Shown: one piece after another, positions 6,581 through 11,899 of the stretch
How positions within the stretch are numbered: the first letter of the stretch is position 1
Layout: each line of letters begins with the position of its first letter
Source: an uncultured Cellvibrionales bacterium
GTDB lineage: Bacteria > Pseudomonadota > Gammaproteobacteria > Pseudomonadales > UBA7434
Reading direction: 5' to 3'
Length of the DNA: 11,899 nt
NCBI GenBank assembly: GCA_937897785.1
Contig: CALCNB010000090.1
Span: 1 to 11,899 of the forward strand
Position numbers and translations under genes: made by a program
Notes under the pieces: generated by a model
What the model was told of the DNA's origin: nothing
The model's input: only the letters and a program-made list of their open reading frames with translations
Databases searched by the model: none

Positions 6581-8860
6581 ATGTGGCAAAGAATTGCTGA
6601 TAATTTAATTCACTGGCGGTACGTAAGCAGTCTCTTATTACTGCTGGTGAGCGCTTGGCTGGCCACTTCATTAGGTAGCTTTGGCTTTAATGCCGATTTT
6701 CGTATTTTCTTTGACGACGATGACCCATTACTGGTGGCTTATGAGAATATGGAGCAAGAGTTCACGCACTCTTATACCCAAATATTTATTCTAGAATCCG
6801 ACAACAGCGATTTATTCAATGCCAATAATTTAGCGGGCATCCAGTGGTTTAATGATCAAGCTTGGCGCCTGCCCTTTGTAAGCCGAGTCATCTCAATTGC
6901 CAACCATCAACACACAACGGCAGATGGCGATGATCTATGGGTCGAAGATCTATTTGATCCCTATGCTGATAAAGATCAACATTACCAACAAAGGATCAAA
7001 AATATTGTTCTTGCTGAACCCGAACTAAAAGACCGCTTAATTAACCAAACGGGCAATATTAGCCTAGTCATTGCCTACTTAAATATTTCGGAACAGCAGC
7101 AAGATCAAAAACCTCAGGTGATGCAGGCGAGTCGCGATCTGGCCGAACAATTTACCCAGCGCTATCCGTCAATGTCGATACAAATCAGTGGTCAACTCGC
7201 TGTCGATGCCAATATTGTCGAGATTGCTGAGCGTGATGCAGTAAATGTTGAACTCAGAATGTTCTTATGCCTACTACTTTTACTAGCCTTCTTTTTACGA
7301 TCAATAGCCGCGGTCGTTGCTGGCTTAATTGTTATGTTAGTGAGCGTGATCGCAGCAACAGGCTTTTTAGGCTTAGTCTATACCGACTTTAATGGTATCA
7401 ATATGAGCACACCTTATATTGTGTATATGATGGCTATCCTCGATTGCGTTCATATTCTATCGGCTTACTTTAGTCGGTTAAACGAAGGTATGGATAAATT
7501 TTCGGCCATGAAGGATAGCCTGGCTAAAAACATGGAAGCCTTATTCATTACCAGTCTAACCACAGCGGTAGGATTTTTAGCAATGAATTTTGCCGACTCG
7601 CCGCCATTCAGAGAATTTGGAACTGCCACGGCCTTTGGTGTGATGTTTGCCTTTATTGCGTCGATAACTTTATTACCGGCATTTATGTTATTGCTGCCCG
7701 CTAAAAAAGTCACTCGGCCACCGGTTTCCGACTTAGTTATTTACTGCCAAAGCTTATTTAAGCGGCACGGGAAAAAATATTTACCCATCGGTTGGCTGGT
7801 TATTGCCGTCATGGTGCCCGCCGCGCTATCCAACAGCACCAACCATGAATCTATGTCGGCTTTTCATAAAGACGCGCCCATTCGAGTCGCTACTGAATAC
7901 CTCGATCAAGAATTATCAGGCTCAGAATTAATTGACTACTTGCTTCGCTCAAGCGGCCCCGGCAATATTGTTGAGCCAGAATTTCTGCGCAATGTTGATC
8001 AGTTTGCACAATGGTTAGAGCAGCAACCTGAGGTATTAAAGGTCAGCGGTTACCATCAAATCATTAAGCGCTTACATAAAACCATGCACGGCGATGATCA
8101 AAAATACTATGCAATACCCGATGACCGACGGGCAATTGCAGAATACCTGTTAGTCTATGAATCGAGCATACCTGAAGAGCTAGACTTACAAGACAGTATT
8201 AATATCGACAAGAGCGCCGTCAGGGTCACGGCGATGATGGCTGCCATGAGCAGTCAAGAAGTGCTAGCGTTTAATCAACGGGTGCTAGACAAGCTAGCCG
8301 CGTCATCATCAGCCATTACAGATTTTGAGTCATCCAGTCCACCCTTGATGATGGCATATGTGGCGCAATCAAATATTCTTAGTATGTTGCAAGGCTGCCT
8401 TTTCGTCGCCGGGTTTGTCTGCTTGAGTATGATTATTGCCTTTCGCTCAATAAGACTTGGTTTGCTCTGCATGATACCTAACCTGCTCCCTGCAATTGTA
8501 GCGTTTGGTCTGTGCGGCTTATTGATTGGCGAAATCGACATGGGAACCGCGATGATCTTTAGTATGACATTGGGTATCGTGGTTGATGACACTATCCATT
8601 TTGTGGTCAGTTATCGTCGCCAGCGATTACAAGGCCAATCACCAGCGATAGCGGTTGATAATACCTACTCTCTCGTCGGGCGTGCCATTATCATTACCAG
8701 CTTGGTGCTCTGTATTGGCTATCTTATTCCTGTATTCACCGCTGAACTGCGTATGAATGTTCAAATGTATGCCTTATCGGTTGTCTGTATTGCCACAGCA
8801 ATGATCGCTGACCTTTTCTTTTTACCTTCATTATTAGTCAAAACGGATAAATACTCATAA
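6581..8860 (+). CDS. MMPL/RND-superfamily inner-membrane transporter
   Basis: A 759-residue membrane protein with the duplicated RND/MMPL architecture. One membrane helix at about 14-31 is followed by a large periplasmic domain (about 32-226), then five helices (about 226-239, 243-265, 277-297, 320-337, 350-372). A second half follows: a helix at about 402-417, a periplasmic domain (about 418-598) and five helices (about 600-620, 624-648, 654-676, 700-718, 727-750). Charged residues inside helices fit proton coupling: Asp288 with His291 in ILDCVHIL, and Asp669-Asp670 with His673 in GIVVDDTIHFV. The family moves lipids, hopanoids or other hydrophobic molecules across or out of the inner membrane. 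The size is at the small end and is typical of the proteobacterial two-loop type. AAGGCG lies five bases before the ATG. Its stop overlaps the ATG of the barrel gene by one base (TAATG), so the two are translationally coupled. Substrate and direction cannot be told from the sequence. Confidence 0.92.
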   Translation: MWQRIADNLIHWRYVSSLLLLLVSAWLATSLGSFGFNADFRIFFDDDDPLLVAYENMEQEFTHSYTQIFILESDNSDLFNANNLAGIQWFNDQAWRLPFVSRVISIANHQHTTADGDDLWVEDLFDPYADKDQHYQQRIKNIVLAEPELKDRLINQTGNISLVIAYLNISEQQQDQKPQVMQASRDLAEQFTQRYPSMSIQISGQLAVDANIVEIAERDAVNVELRMFLCLLLLLAFFLRSIAAVVAGLIVMLVSVIAATGFLGLVYTDFNGINMSTPYIVYMMAILDCVHILSAYFSRLNEGMDKFSAMKDSLAKNMEALFITSLTTAVGFLAMNFADSPPFREFGTATAFGVMFAFIASITLLPAFMLLLPAKKVTRPPVSDLVIYCQSLFKRHGKKYLPIGWLVIAVMVPAALSNSTNHESMSAFHKDAPIRVATEYLDQELSGSELIDYLLRSSGPGNIVEPEFLRNVDQFAQWLEQQPEVLKVSGYHQIIKRLHKTMHGDDQKYYAIPDDRRAIAEYLLVYESSIPEELDLQDSINIDKSAVRVTAMMAAMSSQEVLAFNQRVLDKLAASSSAITDFESSSPPLMMAYVAQSNILSMLQGCLFVAGFVCLSMIIAFRSIRLGLLCMIPNLLPAIVAFGLCGLLIGEIDMGTAMIFSMTLGIVVDDTIHFVVSYRRQRLQGQSPAIAVDNTYSLVGRAIIITSLVLCIGYLIPVFTAELRMNVQMYALSVVCIATAMIADLFFLPSLLVKTDKYS

Positions 8861-10152
8861 TGCTGAAGGGGTTTAAAAAAACCGCCAAGGTGAATCGAAG
8901 TCTGAGGCTTTTCACAGGGCTACTCCTCTGTGGCTTGGCTATTAGCAACACGCATGCCGCTAAATTTCAACTAGAAAAACGCCAATCGATCGGCCTCGAG
9001 TTTAAACAGTTTGCTCACAGCAGCCCAAGCATCGACCATAACCAAGATGGCTCATTGATCTGGCAAGGCAACTATCGTCTTAGCTGGCAGAATGATCGTG
9101 GCCAACTGGCGAATGAGTTAACCATTGCGCCGATCATTCGTTACAACAGCCAAGATCATGAACGCTCAAAAGTCGATTTTAAATCGCTTAGCTGGACGAA
9201 GATTGAGCCTAACTGGGAGCTAAGAACTGGCATTAGAACCATTAGTTGGCGAACCACTGAAGCAGTTAATCTTGTGGACATCATTAATCAGGCGGATGCC
9301 AGTGCCAATATTGATGATGAAGATAAACTGGGGCAGGCAATGGTTAATTGGGTCTGGTTAAACGATCATTTTAGCTTTGAGTTATTGGCCTTACCGTTTT
9401 TTCGTGAACGCATTTTCCCTGGTGACGACGCGCGACTCCGAGGCGTCTACAGTATTGATACTGACCGCCCTGAATATGCGTCAAAGGCTGAAAATAAGCG
9501 CCTTGATGCCGCCATGCGTTTCGTACTATTACTGGACCAGTGGGAAATAGCCATTAGTCACTTTTCAGGCACATCGCGCGAGCCTATTCTGTTTTTAACT
9601 GATCCACAGCTTGCAGAACTCAGGCCGTTCTATCCCGTGATTGAGCAAACTGGCCTGCAAATAGAATACGCTACCGACAACTGGCTCTGGAAACTCGAAG
9701 CTATTACGCGAAATGGTTTTACCCTCCCATCACAATTCCTATCTGGACTACCAAGCGCAATGCCCTCTCGTTATAGTGCTGCTGTGGCCGGCTTCGAGGT
9801 TTCGTTACCGCCATTATTTAACCCAGACTATGACTACAGCTTACTGACTGAATATCTATGGGATCAACGACGCGGTGAGGCACTGGCCAATGATCTCTTT
9901 ATTGGCTTACGTATTGGCTTTAACGACCTGCAGGGTTCTGAGCTGTTGTTGGGTAGCATTATAGATCTCGATCGGCAAGAATATTTAACTTTCATCGAGC
10001 ATAGCTACCGCAATAATAGTAACGGTAAAATCGATCTAACTGTTCGTTTATTTGATGCCCCAGGTAATGCATCATCAAGAGCGCTAGAAACTGATTTTTT
10101 TGAATTACATAATGATGACTATATCGCGCTATCTTATACCCAATACTTTTAA
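8860..10152 (+). CDS. Outer-membrane beta-barrel protein, uncharacterised
   Basis: A 430-residue secreted protein. Residues 1-33 form a signal peptide: basic N-terminus, hydrophobic LFTGLLLCGLAI, and cleavage after THA (31-33). The only cysteine (24) is in the signal and the residue before it is Leu, so it is not a lipobox. The mature part is free of cysteine and rich in alternating polar/hydrophobic strands with aromatic girdle residues. It ends in SYTQYF, a C-terminal Phe strand typical of substrates of the BAM machinery. Two motifs stand out: GIRTISWRTTE followed by NLVDIINQAD (124-146), and LPFFRERIFPG (178-188). Both recall barrels of the DUF1302-like kind that sit beside MMPL transporters in proteobacteria; this comparison is from memory. 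The start overlaps the transporter stop by one base and the LolA-like gene follows after 16 bases, so it is the outer-membrane member of a three-part operon. It may be an export or import channel for a hydrophobic compound. Confidence 0.8.
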   Translation: MLKGFKKTAKVNRSLRLFTGLLLCGLAISNTHAAKFQLEKRQSIGLEFKQFAHSSPSIDHNQDGSLIWQGNYRLSWQNDRGQLANELTIAPIIRYNSQDHERSKVDFKSLSWTKIEPNWELRTGIRTISWRTTEAVNLVDIINQADASANIDDEDKLGQAMVNWVWLNDHFSFELLALPFFRERIFPGDDARLRGVYSIDTDRPEYASKAENKRLDAAMRFVLLLDQWEIAISHFSGTSREPILFLTDPQLAELRPFYPVIEQTGLQIEYATDNWLWKLEAITRNGFTLPSQFLSGLPSAMPSRYSAAVAGFEVSLPPLFNPDYDYSLLTEYLWDQRRGEALANDLFIGLRIGFNDLQGSELLLGSIIDLDRQEYLTFIEHSYRNNSNGKIDLTVRLFDAPGNASSRALETDFFELHNDDYIALSYTQYF

Positions 10153-10168
10153 CTCAGAGAGACTTAAC

Positions 10169-11011
10169 GTGACCAATACTCTAGCGAATAAAAAAATATT
10201 TTCGATCACTCTGTTATTGATTATTTTCATCGCCCCTTTGTCTGCGCGTTTAGTGTCAGCGGAACAGTCCAGCAGTGAAAGCGATCAAGCGCAGAAAGCC
10301 TATGATATTATGGCTGAATCAGACCGCCGAGATATTGGCTGGCAAGATTCCACCGCCAATATGACCATGATCATTCGACGCGCTGATGGACGAGAAGTGA
10401 TCCGCGAAGTCACTACAAAAACACTTGAAGGTGAAAACGGCAAGGACAAAAGTTTATTATTTTTCGCTAAACCCTTGGATGTTAAGGGCACTGTTTTTCT
10501 CACCCACAGTTTTCCGCTTGAGGCCGATAAACAATGGATTTATTTGCCTTCGCAAAATCGCGTTAAACGCATTAGCTCGAAAAGAAAAACGGGGCGTTTC
10601 ATGGGTAGCGAGTTTACTTTTGAAGATATGGCTGCCTTCTCACTCGACAAAAATAATTATCGCTACCTTGGTGAAACCGAATGCGGCGAACCCTTACAAG
10701 CCTGCCATATCATTGAAACACGCTCTAAAGACCCTTACACCGGCTACGAAAAAACCATTAGCCATATTGATAAGACTGAACTTCGTAGTTGGGAAATTGA
10801 CTTTTACAGTCGCCGAACTGGCAAATTAAGCAAGCAATTAAGGATCTCAAACTATCAACTTTATCTCGATAAATTTTGGCGACCCGATCAATTGAGCATG
10901 CTTAATACCACTACAAAAGCAGAAACAATTTTGAAGTGGCATGAGCAGCAGTTCAACATTGGCTTAGCCGACTCTGAATTCAGAAAAGCCGCACTTGAGA
11001 GACGACAATAA
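10169..11011 (+). CDS. LolA-like periplasmic protein (outer membrane lipoprotein-sorting protein family)
   Basis: A 280-residue exported protein with the LolA/LolB-like lipid-binding fold of the PF17131 group. I chose the GTG at 10169: GAGAGA lies six bases upstream, it leaves the barrel gene 16 bases behind, and it gives a clean signal peptide (KK at 8-9, hydrophobic 10-22, cleavage after VSA at 29-31). The in-frame ATG at 10100 would add 23 residues, overlap the barrel gene by 53 bases and has no binding site. Family marks in the mature protein are AYDIMAESDRRD (44-55), LLFFAKPLDVKGTVFLTHS (96-114), WIYLPSQNRVKRI (123-135) and GSEFTFEDM (146-154). Cys172 and Cys179 could form a disulfide in the oxidising periplasm. 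There is no lipobox, so it is predicted soluble. It would carry a lipid-like cargo between the MMPL pump and the barrel, by analogy with LolA. Cargo and direction are unknown. Confidence 0.88.
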   Translation: MTNTLANKKIFSITLLLIIFIAPLSARLVSAEQSSSESDQAQKAYDIMAESDRRDIGWQDSTANMTMIIRRADGREVIREVTTKTLEGENGKDKSLLFFAKPLDVKGTVFLTHSFPLEADKQWIYLPSQNRVKRISSKRKTGRFMGSEFTFEDMAAFSLDKNNYRYLGETECGEPLQACHIIETRSKDPYTGYEKTISHIDKTELRSWEIDFYSRRTGKLSKQLRISNYQLYLDKFWRPDQLSMLNTTTKAETILKWHEQQFNIGLADSEFRKAALERRQ

Positions 11012-11059
11012 GTGGTTTATATGAACAGTAAGTATAGATAAGCTGTCGCTGAAATCAGT

Positions 11060-11065
11060 TATAAT
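11060..11065 (+). promoter_or_regulatory. Candidate -10 box for the second SDR gene
   Basis: A perfect TATAAT lies 30 bases before the ATG at 11096, which would give a leader of about 24 bases. The -35 region has no clear match at the usual spacing (GATAAG at 11037-11042). It suggests that the SDR gene can be transcribed separately from the transport operon that ends 84 bases upstream. Confidence 0.4.
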
Positions 11066-11095
11066 CTATCTCAAATAAACAGCAAGGAAATAATT

Positions 11096-11863
11096 ATGGG
11101 CTTATATGCAATGACCGGTGGCGCAACAGGTATTGGCAACGCCATAAAACAACAACTACTCAGCCAAGGCAACCAAGTCATTGTGGTTGATATTAAAGAT
11201 GCCGATATTATCGCTGACCTTTCTACACTTGAAGGCCGTCAAACCGCTGTAGACGGGATCGTTGCCGCTGCGCCTGATGGGCTCGATGGGTTTATTCCCT
11301 GCGCTGGCGTAGGCCCACATATTTCACCCCCGTCGATGGTTGCTAGAATCAATTTCTTTGGTGCGCTCGCCGTCACCGAAGGAGTTAAATCATTAGTCGC
11401 AAAGAAACAAGGCGCTATCGTTATGATCTCATCCAACTCGGCCACTATGGGCTATGAGCAAGAGGTTGTCGATTTAATGTTAGCCGGCAACGAGGCCGGT
11501 GCGAGTGCTAAACTTGATGAAATTGGTAACGGACAACTTGCCTATGGCGGCGGTAAATATGCATTAAGTTGCTGGCTGCGCAGCGCGTCAAAAGCTTATG
11601 CAGAAAATGGCATACGACTGAACGCTGTCGCACCTGGGTTTACTCAAACACCTTTAACCGATGCCGGTAGAAGTGATCCAGAATTTGCTGAAGTACTTGA
11701 AGAATTTATTAAAAGTATTCCTATTGGTCGGCCAGGTCTACCCGAAGATATTGCTGAAGCGACCTGTTTTTTATTAGATCCTAAAAAAGCAGGCTTTATT
11801 TCAGGCACCATATTATTTGTTGATGGCGGTCACGATGCCATGCTGAGACCCAATTCTTTTTAA
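11096..11863 (+). CDS. SDR family oxidoreductase, resembling 3-alpha-hydroxysteroid dehydrogenase/carbonyl reductase
   Basis: A 255-residue NAD(P)-dependent oxidoreductase. It shows the cofactor motif TGGATGIG (7-14), Asp32 after the second strand (favouring NAD), CAG at 69-71 in place of the usual NAG, Asn86, the Ser region ISSNSA (111-116), and Tyr150-GGG-Lys154. The distance from the catalytic Ser (about 113) to Tyr150 is some 37 residues, whereas classical SDRs have about 13. The extra segment (about 118-147) contains GYEQEVVDLMLAGNEAGA. The same kind of insertion, with Ser114/Tyr155/Lys159, is known in Comamonas testosteroni 3-alpha-HSD/carbonyl reductase of similar length, where it takes the place of the usual tetramer interface. 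AAGGA lies seven bases before the ATG, an excellent binding site. It lies 84 bases after the LolA-like gene with its own -10 box. Oxidation or reduction of a steroid or other bulky alcohol/ketone is plausible; the actual substrate is unproven. Confidence 0.88.
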   Translation: MGLYAMTGGATGIGNAIKQQLLSQGNQVIVVDIKDADIIADLSTLEGRQTAVDGIVAAAPDGLDGFIPCAGVGPHISPPSMVARINFFGALAVTEGVKSLVAKKQGAIVMISSNSATMGYEQEVVDLMLAGNEAGASAKLDEIGNGQLAYGGGKYALSCWLRSASKAYAENGIRLNAVAPGFTQTPLTDAGRSDPEFAEVLEEFIKSIPIGRPGLPEDIAEATCFLLDPKKAGFISGTILFVDGGHDAMLRPNSF

Positions 11864-11899
11864 ATTTTTGAGTTTATTGGCTTTATTATTAATCACGAG

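Noticed and set aside
10425..10829. Open frame of 134 codons in another frame of the LolA-like gene.
   Set aside because: It lies fully inside a gene with signal peptide and family motifs; the alternative product looks random and has no plausible start signal.
1..11899. Possible mobile element, toxin-antitoxin, phage-defence or CRISPR content.
   Set aside because: No transposase, integrase, terminal repeat, direct-repeat array, tRNA or defence-family motif was seen; all genes read as metabolic or envelope proteins.

Overview
The window looks like the chromosome of an aerobic, probably marine gammaproteobacterium: moderate GC, a bacterial C5-pathway hemL, signal peptides and an outer-membrane barrel of Gram-negative type, and a high density of lipid/terpenoid-style catabolic enzymes. 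The lineage is inferred from gene content and style, not from a marker gene. Coding density is high; no RNA gene, insertion sequence, CRISPR array or long repeat was found, and no gap between genes exceeds 160 bases.

Layout. (1) Minus strand, 1-1876: a sulfotransferase followed, after 33 bases, by an epoxide-hydrolase-type alpha/beta hydrolase that runs off the left edge. (2) A 153-159 base divergent control region with a consensus -10 box on the plus strand. (3) Plus strand, 2030-4978: short-chain dehydrogenase/reductase (SDR), DUF1214-type protein and crotonase-family protein in tight order, a likely operon. (4) hemL (5129-6427), a housekeeping tetrapyrrole gene with spacers on both sides. 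(5) Plus strand, 6581-11011: an MMPL/RND-type inner-membrane transporter, a beta-barrel outer-membrane protein whose start overlaps the transporter stop by one base, and a LolA-like periplasmic protein with a GTG start 16 bases further on. (6) 11096-11863: a second SDR with its own -10 box, resembling the 3-alpha-hydroxysteroid dehydrogenase/carbonyl reductase type.

How it may fit together. The enzymes on both sides of the divergent region (sulfotransferase, epoxide hydrolase, SDR, DUF1214, crotonase) form a plausible set for modifying or breaking down a hydrophobic alcohol, epoxide or CoA thioester, such as a steroid, terpenoid or unusual fatty acid. The three-gene envelope operon has one component each for the inner membrane, periplasm and outer membrane, as expected of a lipid or hydrophobic-compound transport route. 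It is the best candidate here for a poorly described system. No substrate can be read from the sequence, and the link between the enzyme genes and the transport genes rests only on proximity and theme.
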